Shown: positions 1-6,173, numbered from the stretch's first letter. The stretch is DNA of 6,706 nucleotides from Deltaproteobacteria bacterium (GCA_019312685.1 JAFDCR010000156.1:1-6706), one strand, 5' to 3'. Numbers and translations are program-made. Notes: generated from the letters alone by a model not told the origin.

Positions 1-983
1 ATAATATTAAAAGGAAAAATCTGCCCCTTGTGTGTATGACCGGAAAGCTGCAGATCGAAAAACCCGAGACTTGCCCTGTCCACATCAGGACGGTGCTTGA
101 GCAGCAGGGTGAACTTTTCCCTGTCCAGCGACTGCAGCATGGATGCTTCTGATGTATCAGGCGGTTTACCCCTGTAATGCAGGGCCCTGTCATCCACCCC
201 GGCAATATTCAGGTTGGGTGTTACGCTTACGCCCGTGTTTCTCAGGACGACAAAGCCGGCCTTATGCGTGAAGGTAATTGCCTCCTCTAAGCCAGCATAA
301 AACTCATGGTTGCCGGTCACAGCGTACTTGCCGTATTGCGGCCTGATTTCCTGCAGCATCTCAGCAAGCCCTTCCAGCCTGCTTATCTGCCCGTCCACAA
401 GATCGCCGGTGGATACCAGGATGTCAGGCTCGGCTTGTTTCACAACAGCAAGGATTTTTTGCAAGCGTCTGTGCCTGACAATAAGCCCCAGGTGCACATC
501 GGATATCTGTACAATCCGAAACCCGTTAAGGGAAGCCGGAATTTTTTCGTGCGACAGCGTAACCTTTTCCAGCCGGATGTCCCAGGCTTCAAAAGCACCC
601 AATATGGAGACAAAAAGTGAAAAGGCCAGCGGCAGATAAAAGGCAGCCTTCGGGTCCGCCTGCAATGCGAGTTTTTTCTGGAGAATGAGTCCTCCGGCCC
701 AGATGAGAATCCGGTAGCAGTCAACCGCAAGAGCTGCTGCGCTAAAGACAAATACTATCCCCATCCAGATAAAGCCGAAATAGGCAAGGAAAATGGCTAG
801 CTGTTCAAAGCCGCTGCGCTCGGCCAGTCTGACAAGGATGGGGGCTGCGATCATGAGCAGCAGAAAAACAGCAGTGATGGAATAACCCCAGGCCGGCAGA
901 CTCAGGGCAGCTTTTACCTTAAGGAAAAAGTAAAGATGGAATCCACCGTAAATAAGCAGAAAGCTCAGCAGGAAAAGTGACAT
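1..983 (-). CDS. Membrane-anchored calcineurin-like metallophosphoesterase (YkuE/YaeI type), C-terminus cut by window edge
   Basis: The reading frame stays open from an ATG at 983 to the left edge and gives 327 residues; roughly the last 40-60 of a usual ~370-residue protein are missing. Four hydrophobic segments lie at about residues 2-21, 33-51, 62-87 and 113-132. They are followed by a phosphoesterase domain with the complete metal-site motif series: D162-x-H164 in SDVHLG, GD194LVDG, GN225H226E, H297 in LLKHRPD, and GH316TH318 followed by GQIFP. The family uses a binuclear metal centre to hydrolyse phosphomonoesters, phosphodiesters or pyrophosphate bonds; the substrate cannot be read from sequence. 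Related membrane-associated enzymes include LpxG-type UDP-diacylglucosamine hydrolases, so a lipid substrate is possible. Basic loops after helices 1 and 3 suggest the catalytic domain faces the periplasm, but this is inference. There is no clear Shine-Dalgarno before ATG 983, and no in-frame ATG, GTG or TTG in the next 80 bases upstream. The gene is divergent from pcm. Confidence 0.93.
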   Translation of the reverse strand, partial: MSLFLLSFLLIYGGFHLYFFLKVKAALSLPAWGYSITAVFLLLMIAAPILVRLAERSGFEQLAIFLAYFGFIWMGIVFVFSAAALAVDCYRILIWAGGLILQKKLALQADPKAAFYLPLAFSLFVSILGAFEAWDIRLEKVTLSHEKIPASLNGFRIVQISDVHLGLIVRHRRLQKILAVVKQAEPDILVSTGDLVDGQISRLEGLAEMLQEIRPQYGKYAVTGNHEFYAGLEEAITFTHKAGFVVLRNTGVSVTPNLNIAGVDDRALHYRGKPPDTSEASMLQSLDREKFTLLLKHRPDVDRASLGFFDLQLSGHTHKGQIFPFNI

Positions 984-1025
984 AAAATTACGTTTTAAAA
1001 AATATCTTGCGCCGCTATGTACACT

Positions 1026-1060
1026 ATTACCCAGAACATTGTTCTGGCAGTAATTTTTTT
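1026..1060. promoter_or_regulatory. Perfect 17-bp palindrome with extended stem and T-tract in divergent intergenic region
   Basis: Positions 1031-1047 read CCAGAACATTGTTCTGG, a perfect palindrome with 8-bp arms around one central base. The flanks ATTAC (1026-1030) and GTAAT (1050-1054) extend the pairing after a two-base bulge, and a run of seven T follows at 1054-1060. The site lies between the start of the phosphoesterase gene and that of pcm. It would sit just upstream of the candidate plus -10, and inside the leader from the candidate minus -10. It could be an operator for a dimeric regulator. The T-tract also makes it look like a plus-strand intrinsic terminator, although no plus-strand gene ends here. 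The GAAC-N3-GTTC core resembles the Gram-positive LexA box (GAAC-N4-GTTC) but has the wrong spacing. Confidence 0.5.
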
Positions 1061-1064
1061 GCGG

Positions 1065-1093
1065 ATTATACTATATAATATAAACTTATTCCA
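1065..1093 (-). promoter_or_regulatory. Candidate promoter for the metallophosphoesterase gene
   Basis: On the minus strand a perfect TATAAT lies at 1070-1065. A weak -35-like TGGAAT (three of six consensus positions) lies at 1093-1088, with a 17-bp spacer. Transcription would start near 1058 and give a leader of about 75 nt containing the 1031-1047 palindrome. The prediction rests mainly on the -10 hexamer in an AT-rich region. Confidence 0.4.
1074..1079 (+). promoter_or_regulatory. Candidate -10 element for the pcm operon
   Basis: A perfect TATAAT lies at 1074-1079 on the plus strand, about 36 bases before the pcm TTG start. This puts a start site near 1086 and a short leader of about 30 nt containing the ribosome binding site. 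No good -35 hexamer is found 16-18 bp upstream (sequence around 1050-1057), so an activator may be needed, and the 1031-1047 palindrome is suitably placed for one. It lies only 3 bp from the oppositely oriented -10 at 1065-1070. Confidence 0.4.
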
Positions 1094-1101
1094 TAAGATG
1101 A

Positions 1102-1109
1102 GAGGAAGG
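1102..1109 (+). promoter_or_regulatory. Shine-Dalgarno that fixes the pcm TTG start
   Basis: GAGGAAGG lies 5 bases before TTG at 1115-1117. It supports translation from this rare start codon rather than from the next in-frame ATG at 1229, which would remove the signal peptide. Confidence 0.75.
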
Positions 1110-1114
1110 TAATT

Positions 1115-1864
1115 TTGCTCCATCCCTTTATAAAAAAAATATTTCATTTCAGCTGCATCTGTCTCTGCCTGCTTCTGCCCGGCAGTAACACCACGGCCTC
1201 GGATCAATTTGCTGAACAGCGTCGGGCAATGGTCAGGGTCATCGAGACCGATGTTTATCTAACCAGTTTCTATATCAACAAGGAAAAACTCGATCCGCGG
1301 GTCATGGCTGTTATGGGGAAGGTTGAACGGCATAAATTCGTACCGTCCTCCCAGGAGGCCTGGGCCTATGCCAACCAGCCGCTGCCCATCGGCCACGGCC
1401 AGACGATTTCTCAACCTTATATTGTGGCGCTCATGACCGATCTCGCCATGGTTGACCCGGGTGATAAGGTTCTTGAAATCGGGACCGGTTCAGGCTATCA
1501 GGCCGCAATTCTAGCTGAAATGGGAGCTGAGGTGTTCACCATCGAGATCGTTGAACCTTTGGCTGAAAAGGCTGCAGAACGTTTGACAGGTCTGGGATAC
1601 AATATGGTTAAAACCCGCACGGGTGATGGGTATTACGGCTGGAAGGAAGAAGCGCCCTTTGATGCCATTGTTGTGACCGCCGCCGCCAGTCATGTTCCGC
1701 CGCCGCTCATTCGTCAGCTGAAGCCGGGGGGAGTTATGGTGATCCCGGTGGGCAGCAGGTTTATGGTGCAGCAGTTGGTACTTGTAGAAAAGGACAATGC
1801 CGGAAAAATAACCACCAGGCAGATTCTGCCGGTCCGTTTCGTGCCGCTTACCGGAGACCATTAG
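1115..1864 (+). CDS. pcm: Protein-L-isoaspartate O-methyltransferase with N-terminal signal peptide
   Basis: This 249-residue SAM-dependent enzyme methylates the alpha-carboxyl of L-isoaspartyl residues in aged proteins, starting their repair to aspartate. Family signatures are complete: GHGQTISQP at 93-101 with the family Thr/Ser, the SAM-binding motif I VLEIGTGSGYQAAI at 119-132, the acidic end of strand 2 near E144-E147, GDGYYGW at 170-176, PFDAIVVTAAA at 181-191, and LKPGGVMVIPVG at 202-213. The catalytic domain begins around residue 33. Before it come basic K7-K8, a hydrophobic stretch of about residues 9-22, and a likely cleavage after TTAS (residue 29), a Sec-type signal peptide. Ordinary Pcm of about 210 residues is cytoplasmic, so this copy is probably periplasmic. 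The TTG start is chosen for its strong Shine-Dalgarno and because it includes the whole signal. The next gene starts 7 bases after the stop, indicating an operon. Confidence 0.95.
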   Translation: MLHPFIKKIFHFSCICLCLLLPGSNTTASDQFAEQRRAMVRVIETDVYLTSFYINKEKLDPRVMAVMGKVERHKFVPSSQEAWAYANQPLPIGHGQTISQPYIVALMTDLAMVDPGDKVLEIGTGSGYQAAILAEMGAEVFTIEIVEPLAEKAAERLTGLGYNMVKTRTGDGYYGWKEEAPFDAIVVTAAASHVPPPLIRQLKPGGVMVIPVGSRFMVQQLVLVEKDNAGKITTRQILPVRFVPLTGDH

Positions 1865-1871
1865 AGCTTCT

Positions 1872-4313
1872 ATGGCCAGCATGACACCAGACAGCTCCCA
1901 GGAAGTTTCCCCACCACGTTTTACAATTCTGCTTGTCTCAGCAATGGCGCTCTCCTATGAAATTCTTCTCATGCGCCTTTTTTCCATTGTCCAGTACCAT
2001 CACTTTGCCTACATGGTTATAAGTCTTGCCCTGCTCGGATATGGCGCCAGCGGTTCTTTTCTCACGTTTTTCAGGCAGCGCCTTCTGCAGAATTTTGCGG
2101 CATCTCTCATTACCGGTATAATTTTCTTCGGTCTAACAGCAGTGGTATGCTTCTTTGCCGGGCAGCATTTATTTTTCAATCCGGAAGAGATGCTCTGGGA
2201 TAAGAGGCATTGGCTGAAGCTTTTCGTGCTCTATATCCTCCTGGCCCTTCCGTTTTTTTTCGCAGCCAACTGCATAGCACTGACATTTTCCCGATACAAA
2301 ATGAAGATATCAGCGATTTATGCCGCTGATCTTTTCGGGGCAGGGCTGGGCAGCATGATTGTCATAGGTCTGCTTTATTTTGTTTTTCCCCAGAATATTC
2401 TGCTCATAGTGGGAAGCATTATTCTGCTTATTCCGGTAGTTGCCCTGTTTGAACTTCGTCTACTTTCCTGGAAGCGGGTTTTCCTGTTTGCGGCTCTGGC
2501 TGCCATCCCATTACTGCTGCCGTCAGGCTGGAAAGAGTTGATCATTTCCCCATATAAAGGATTAAGCCAGCAGATGCAAATCCAGGGCAGCAGGATTATT
2601 GAGGAAAAGTCAAGTCCTCTGGGAATTCTGACAGTGGTTGAGAACAAAAAGGTCCCCTTCCGGTATGCGCCCGGCTTAAGCCTTGCCGCAGAGTCGGAAC
2701 TGCCGGAACAGCTGGGCGTATTTACGGACGGCGATGGTTTAAGCGTCATCACCAGGTTTCCGGAAAACAAGGACAAACTCTCCCATCTTGACATGGTTAC
2801 TTCAGCCCTGCCATATCATTTACGGCAGCTGCAGAATGTCCTTGTTCTCGGAGCCGGCGCCGGTTCAGATATGCTGCAGGCCATTAACGCAGGAACGCTT
2901 GATATAACAGCGGTTGAACTCAATCCACAGGTTGTTGATCTGGTAAGAAAAAGAGCCGGATTTTCCGGGGGGCTCTATGACCTTGACAATGTCCGGGTAT
3001 ATATTGATGATGCGCGCAGTTTTGTTGCCGGCAGTACAAAGACCTTTGATCTGATACAGGTACCGGTTCTTGATTCATTCAGCGGTGCAACAGCCGGTCT
3101 CTATGCCCTGAATGAAAATTACCTTTATACTAAAGAGGCACTGCAGGAGTATATCAAGCACCTCACACCGGACGGCTTCCTCTGTTTGAGCCGCTGGATC
3201 AGACTGCCGCCGCGGGATACCTTGAAGCTTTTCACAACAGCGGTCGAAACACTTAAAGGAAACGGGATAAAAGAGCCGGAAAATCATCTCGTTATGGTCC
3301 GCAGTTGGCAGACAGGCACCCTGCTCATAAAAAAAACCGCTTTTACTAAAGCTGAAATTGTTGCAGTGAAAGAGTTTTGCAGCAAACGCTTTTTCGATCC
3401 GGTTTTTTATCCCGGCATGCAGGAGCAGGAGGCCAACCGTTATAATATTATTTTCGAGCCTTATTTTTATCAGGGTGTCGTCAACCTGTTGGGAGAAAAT
3501 TCCGGCTCGTTTATCAAAAGATATAAGTTCAACATAACCCCGCCTACAGACGACAAACCGTACTTTGCAAACTTTTTCAAGTGGCAGACCCTGCCGGAGC
3601 TGTTACGCCTGAAAGGACAGGGGGGTATTGCGCTTCTTGACTCCGGCTACTTGATCCTTGTGATCACCCTGGCACAGGCCATAATTGCAAGCCTTATTAT
3701 TATTCTCCTGCCCGTACTTTTGAAATCTGCCGGCAGGGTTCAATCAGTAAACTGGACCCGATCACGTGTAGCGCTGTATTTTTTTTCGATCGGGCTTGGC
3801 TTTCTTTTTCTGGAGATAGCCTTTATGCAGAAGTATATTCTCTACCTGGGACATCCCCTGTTTGCAGCGGCAGCTGTTCTGGCAATTTTTCTGGTTTTTG
3901 CCGGGATGGGCAGTCAATATGCCCAAAAAAGAAAGTTTCATGCAATTTGGCCGGTTATGATAATCTTATGCCTGGGTCTAATTGAATTAGCCGCATCCGG
4001 GTTATTGTTCAATATTCTTGGTGACCTGATCCGGCCCATGAAGGTTCTCGTGGCGGTTTTTATGCTTGGCCCCTTGGCCTTCTGCATGGGGATGCCTTTT
4101 CCTTTGGCCTTGACCGAGATTGGCTCGGAGGTATCGGAACTGGTGCCATGGGCCTGGGCGGTGAACGGCTGTGCTTCGGTCATTGCCGCGGTTCTTGCCA
4201 CTCTGTTGGCTGTTCATTTCGGTTTTAGCACAGTTGTTCTGAGTTCTCTGGTTCTTTACGGGATTGCGGCAGTGACATTTCCGGCCGGACAAAAGGAGCA
4301 GGTAGGAACTTGA
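1872..4313 (+). CDS. Polytopic membrane protein with central spermidine-synthase-like (SAM/methyltransferase-fold) domain
   Basis: This 813-residue protein has three parts. Helices 1-7 lie at about residues 17-38, 46-67, 75-97, 115-139, 146-171, 174-194 and 202-218. A soluble domain spans about 220-590. Helices 8-14 lie at about 593-617, 633-652, 665-684, 691-713, 724-750, 761-784 and 785-805. The soluble domain resembles aminopropyltransferases: a strand-turn GVFTDGDG at 282-289, LDMVTSALPYHL at 306-317, the nucleotide loop VLVLGAGAGSDM at 323-334, acidic E349 in AVELNP, DD at 379-380 in DDARSF, and the FDLIQVPVLDSF region at 392-403. The usual first catalytic Asp of the D-x-x-D motif appears to be Pro398, with D401 retained, so true spermidine synthase activity is doubtful. 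Basic loops (FRQR, SRYKMK, LSWKR, TRSR, QKRK) suggest N-in, C-in topology with the soluble domain outside. The ATG at 1872 has no strong Shine-Dalgarno; the ATG at 1881 is an alternative. The gene probably relies on coupling to pcm. Its substrate is unknown. Confidence 0.88.
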   Translation: MASMTPDSSQEVSPPRFTILLVSAMALSYEILLMRLFSIVQYHHFAYMVISLALLGYGASGSFLTFFRQRLLQNFAASLITGIIFFGLTAVVCFFAGQHLFFNPEEMLWDKRHWLKLFVLYILLALPFFFAANCIALTFSRYKMKISAIYAADLFGAGLGSMIVIGLLYFVFPQNILLIVGSIILLIPVVALFELRLLSWKRVFLFAALAAIPLLLPSGWKELIISPYKGLSQQMQIQGSRIIEEKSSPLGILTVVENKKVPFRYAPGLSLAAESELPEQLGVFTDGDGLSVITRFPENKDKLSHLDMVTSALPYHLRQLQNVLVLGAGAGSDMLQAINAGTLDITAVELNPQVVDLVRKRAGFSGGLYDLDNVRVYIDDARSFVAGSTKTFDLIQVPVLDSFSGATAGLYALNENYLYTKEALQEYIKHLTPDGFLCLSRWIRLPPRDTLKLFTTAVETLKGNGIKEPENHLVMVRSWQTGTLLIKKTAFTKAEIVAVKEFCSKRFFDPVFYPGMQEQEANRYNIIFEPYFYQGVVNLLGENSGSFIKRYKFNITPPTDDKPYFANFFKWQTLPELLRLKGQGGIALLDSGYLILVITLAQAIIASLIIILLPVLLKSAGRVQSVNWTRSRVALYFFSIGLGFLFLEIAFMQKYILYLGHPLFAAAAVLAIFLVFAGMGSQYAQKRKFHAIWPVMIILCLGLIELAASGLLFNILGDLIRPMKVLVAVFMLGPLAFCMGMPFPLALTEIGSEVSELVPWAWAVNGCASVIAAVLATLLAVHFGFSTVVLSSLVLYGIAAVTFPAGQKEQVGT

Positions 4314-4354
4314 TTAATATTATCAGGTGATTTTGAAGAACCAAACTGATTAAG

Positions 4355-4361
4355 AAGAGGG
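4355..4361 (+). promoter_or_regulatory. Shine-Dalgarno of the zinc-ribbon gene
   Basis: AGAGG with a following GG lies about 5 bases before ATG 4367 and supports that start. The 53-bp gap after the preceding gene shows no hairpin with a T-run, so the zinc-ribbon gene is likely the third gene of the pcm operon. Confidence 0.6.
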
Positions 4362-4366
4362 ATGAA

Positions 4367-4858
4367 ATGCCTATTTATGAGTTTTTCTGTCAGGACTGCA
4401 ACACGGTTTTTAATTTTTACTCCCGGCGTATCAATACAACCAAGATCCCGGACTGTCCGAAATGCGGCAGGGAATTGAAAAAAATGCTGTCTTCTTTTGC
4501 AACTGTAGGTAAAGCGAAAGAAGGGGGTGAAGAGGACCTGCCTCCTGGTTTTGATGAGTCCAGGATGGAGAAGGCACTTGGAGAACTGGCCAGGGAAGCG
4601 GAACAAATGAACGAGGAAGATCCAAAGGCCATGGCCGGTCTGATGCGCAAATTTTCCGAGAAAACAGGGCTGGAGTTGAATGAGAATATGGAAAAGGCAT
4701 TATCCCGTCTTGAAGCCGGAGAGGATCCTGACCAGATCGAAAAGGAGATGGGCGATGTCTTTGAGGGGGAGGACGGCCTGCCTTTTGAATTCCGACAGGC
4801 CGGAAAAGGAGCCAGACGAAAGGCTCCCATCCATGATGAGACACTGTATGAAATGTAA
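4367..4858 (+). CDS. FmdB-family zinc-ribbon protein with long acidic C-terminal extension
   Basis: This 163-residue protein opens with the characteristic MPIYEFFC and a four-cysteine zinc ribbon: C8-x-x-C11 and C30-x-x-C33, the latter in the form CPKCG. This is the FmdB/CxxC-CxxC regulatory-type domain, usually found in small cytoplasmic proteins of about 60-110 residues and proposed, without proof, to be regulators or protein-binding modules. Beyond residue 45 comes a hydrophilic, strongly acidic, probably helical tail. It has short segments such as DESRMEKALGEL, DPKAMAGLMRKF and LEAGEDPDQIEKEMGD, and a basic patch RRKAP near 149-153 before the end DETLYEM. No signal peptide or membrane segment is present. 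It follows the large membrane protein by 53 bp on the same strand and ends 12 bp from the stop of the convergent gene. Zinc-ribbon identity is firm; the function is unknown. Confidence 0.9.
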   Translation: MPIYEFFCQDCNTVFNFYSRRINTTKIPDCPKCGRELKKMLSSFATVGKAKEGGEEDLPPGFDESRMEKALGELAREAEQMNEEDPKAMAGLMRKFSEKTGLELNENMEKALSRLEAGEDPDQIEKEMGDVFEGEDGLPFEFRQAGKGARRKAPIHDETLYEM

Positions 4859-4870
4859 TGCTTGAGCAGT

Positions 4871-5974
4871 TCAGCCGGGCAGGTTTGCCATAAATTCGAC
4901 TATTTGATTTTTTGGAGAAACAACCAGTTCGAACGGACAGGAAAGTCTTTCTCGCAGAATGTCGCATATCTCAGGTCTATCAGGAAAGGGGGTTGCAATA
5001 ATTAAACGATTGTCATGAAAATCAATTGGGGCGATTTGTAGTCTCCTGGCCATATCCTTTGACAGCCGGTTCAATGCCTTGTCGCTTGTGGAAAATTTTT
5101 GCAGGTTTACAAACCTCTTTCTGAATTTTTCAGCCAGTACCCTGCAGAGCTGCTCTTCGTTAAGATATCCCAATTCAAGGAGCAGTTCTCCAAGTTTCAC
5201 CCGGCGCAGCTGTTTTTGAATAGCCAGTGACTGTCTTACGGTTTCAGAAGGCACCAGGCCGGACCTGATTAAAATATCACCGGTGTGAAAACCACTGCTT
5301 TTATCTTTTATCATTTTTGATTGCTGCAGGATTTTTTCGATATCCCTCTGGAGAAGTTTTTCTCTCCTGGCAATAATCGTCCCCAAACGGAGCTTTCTCA
5401 GCTGGTACTGTTTATTGATGACACTCTGCAGAATGTCATCTGACAGTAAATTGTGTTGGACAATAATTTCCCCCAGCCGCCGTAACTGATAATGAGCTCT
5501 GATATTCTTGTAGGAGAAGAAGATATATTTATAAAGTGTTTCAGGGTTGGTGGATAAAGCAAAAAAGCCGGAATTAAAATCCTGGTCACCCGGGACCTGG
5601 ATCTTGAATGAATCTCTGCTGAATGTTTCCAGCATTTCAGAGAAATTACCGACATTCTTCAGGTTCACCCCTAAAGGCCTGTTCACAAAAGCAAGAAACT
5701 GGAGATCCTCAACAGGAAGGATTAACAGATTGCCGTCAGTATCCATAACAGCTATTTCGCGGTCATATTGAGGATAAAAGGCCTTTTCAAGACGCGATTT
5801 CAGTTTCCTGTTTTTGAGCCCTACAATTACCGGTTCATATACACAGTTGGAAATATCTATATCTTCAAATTCTATAGCCTCAACAACAGCCTCATCAACA
5901 GCCTCATCAACAGCCACAGCGAAAAGTTCTTCCATATCATTGAGATCAATTTTATCGCGTGTTGTTTTTCCCAT
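4871..5974 (-). CDS. Stand-alone MshEN/T2SSE_N-type regulatory protein lacking the secretion ATPase domain
   Basis: The reading frame can begin at GTG 5986 (371 residues) or ATG 5974 (367 residues). The ATG is preferred because GGTGG lies 8 bases before it. Residue numbers below count from the GTG. Residues 1-48 are acidic with a DEAV repeat. Residues 50-105 form a small beta-rich domain (VIVGLKNRKLKSRL, then IAVMDTDGNLLILPVEDLQFLAFV) resembling DUF6982-like modules; this match is tentative. Four half-motifs of the LGxxL(V/I)xxG type start at L171, L201, T235 and L265, with 30-residue spacing within each pair. This is the arrangement of MshEN domains, which in pilus/type II secretion ATPases bind c-di-GMP. 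Residues 308-368 (LSKDMARRLQIAPI, then NRLIIATPFPDRPE) match the rest of the T2SSE N-terminal domain. Walker A/B motifs and the ATPase core are absent. The protein is cytoplasmic, with no signal or membrane helix. It may regulate pilus, secretion or motility functions by binding c-di-GMP or a partner. Confidence 0.82.
   Translation of the reverse strand: MGKTTRDKIDLNDMEELFAVAVDEAVDEAVVEAIEFEDIDISNCVYEPVIVGLKNRKLKSRLEKAFYPQYDREIAVMDTDGNLLILPVEDLQFLAFVNRPLGVNLKNVGNFSEMLETFSRDSFKIQVPGDQDFNSGFFALSTNPETLYKYIFFSYKNIRAHYQLRRLGEIIVQHNLLSDDILQSVINKQYQLRKLRLGTIIARREKLLQRDIEKILQQSKMIKDKSSGFHTGDILIRSGLVPSETVRQSLAIQKQLRRVKLGELLLELGYLNEEQLCRVLAEKFRKRFVNLQKFSTSDKALNRLSKDMARRLQIAPIDFHDNRLIIATPFPDRPEICDILRERLSCPFELVVSPKNQIVEFMANLPG
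5884..5915 (-). repeat. In-frame 12-bp tandem repeat, about 2.7 copies
   Basis: The unit CAACAGCCTCAT (plus strand) occurs exactly at 5884-5895 and 5896-5907, and again over its first eight bases at 5908-5915. On the coding (minus) strand it encodes DEAV twice, followed by the related VEAI, at residues 27-38 of the MshEN-like protein. Being a multiple of three, copy-number changes by slippage would keep the frame and alter only an acidic linker. Confidence 0.85.
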
Positions 5975-6054
5975 ATCCAAATCCACCCAATGATAAACAC
6001 GGGGATGAGATCAATAGCAGTTTACCCTTCCGCGGTAGTAATAATATTCAGCCG

Positions 6055-6086
6055 AATAAAGTAACCGGGTATTGACTTGGTCAATA
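6055..6086 (-). promoter_or_regulatory. Candidate promoter and palindromic operator upstream of the MshEN-like gene
   Basis: TATTGACTTGGTCAATA at 6070-6086 is a palindrome with perfect 7-bp arms around TTG. On the minus strand its right half supplies a -35-like TTGACC (6084-6079, five of six). This is followed after 18 bp by TTTATT at 6060-6055 (four of six to TATAAT). Transcription would start near 6048, giving a leader of about 60-75 nt. A palindrome covering a -35 box is a common repressor arrangement. The half-site TTGAC resembles CRP/FNR-type half-sites (TTGAT), but the spacing differs. Confidence 0.4.
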
Positions 6087-6169
6087 TAGAGCTTGCAATC
6101 TGATAGAATTATTCTTCCATAAAAATTCACATATTAATTCTTCAGGTAGACTATGTAAACTCTATATTG
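6082..6169. repeat. Nested inverted repeats able to form a long imperfect hairpin
   Basis: CAATATAGAG at 6082-6091 is the exact reverse complement of CTCTATATTG at 6160-6169. Inside it, CTGA (6100-6103) plus AGAATTA (6105-6111) pair with TAATTCT (6135-6141) plus TCAG (6142-6145), with one bulged T at 6104. The apical loop is 23 nt and the internal loops are 8 and 14 nt. The first five bases of the outer left arm (6082-6086) also form the right arm of the 6070-6086 palindrome, so the two pairings are mutually exclusive. No open reading frame covers it. It could be a leader structure, a small RNA, a small mobile-element remnant, or coincidence in AT-rich DNA. Confidence 0.4.
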
Positions 6170-6173
6170 TCTG

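Noticed and set aside
440..751. 103-residue minus-strand reading frame starting MSLAQQLL
   Set aside because: It lies in another frame inside the metallophosphoesterase gene, whose own frame carries the full set of family motifs. The alternative product is Arg/Ser/Leu-rich without recognisable features.
1034..1044. LexA (SOS) box
   Set aside because: The GAAC/GTTC halves are separated by three bases where the Gram-positive box needs four, and no SOS gene is adjacent.
995..1207. 70-residue minus-strand reading frame over the divergent intergenic region
   Set aside because: It runs across the promoter region and the antisense of the Pcm signal peptide, has no ribosome binding site and shows no family resemblance.
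1511..1882. 123-residue minus-strand reading frame antisense to pcm
   Set aside because: It is fully explained as the complement of the conserved Pcm catalytic domain; its composition is unlike a real protein and it has no supporting start signal.
4417..4967. Minus-strand reading frames of 137 and 178 residues antisense to the zinc-ribbon gene
   Set aside because: The plus-strand frame has the four-cysteine FmdB signature and a good ribosome binding site. The antisense products are low-complexity Ser/Pro/Arg-rich sequence.
5768..6064. 98-residue plus-strand reading frame starting MRIKGLFK
   Set aside because: Mostly antisense to the acidic N-terminus of the MshEN-like protein; the repeated INSL pattern simply mirrors the DEAV tandem repeat, and there is no ribosome binding site.
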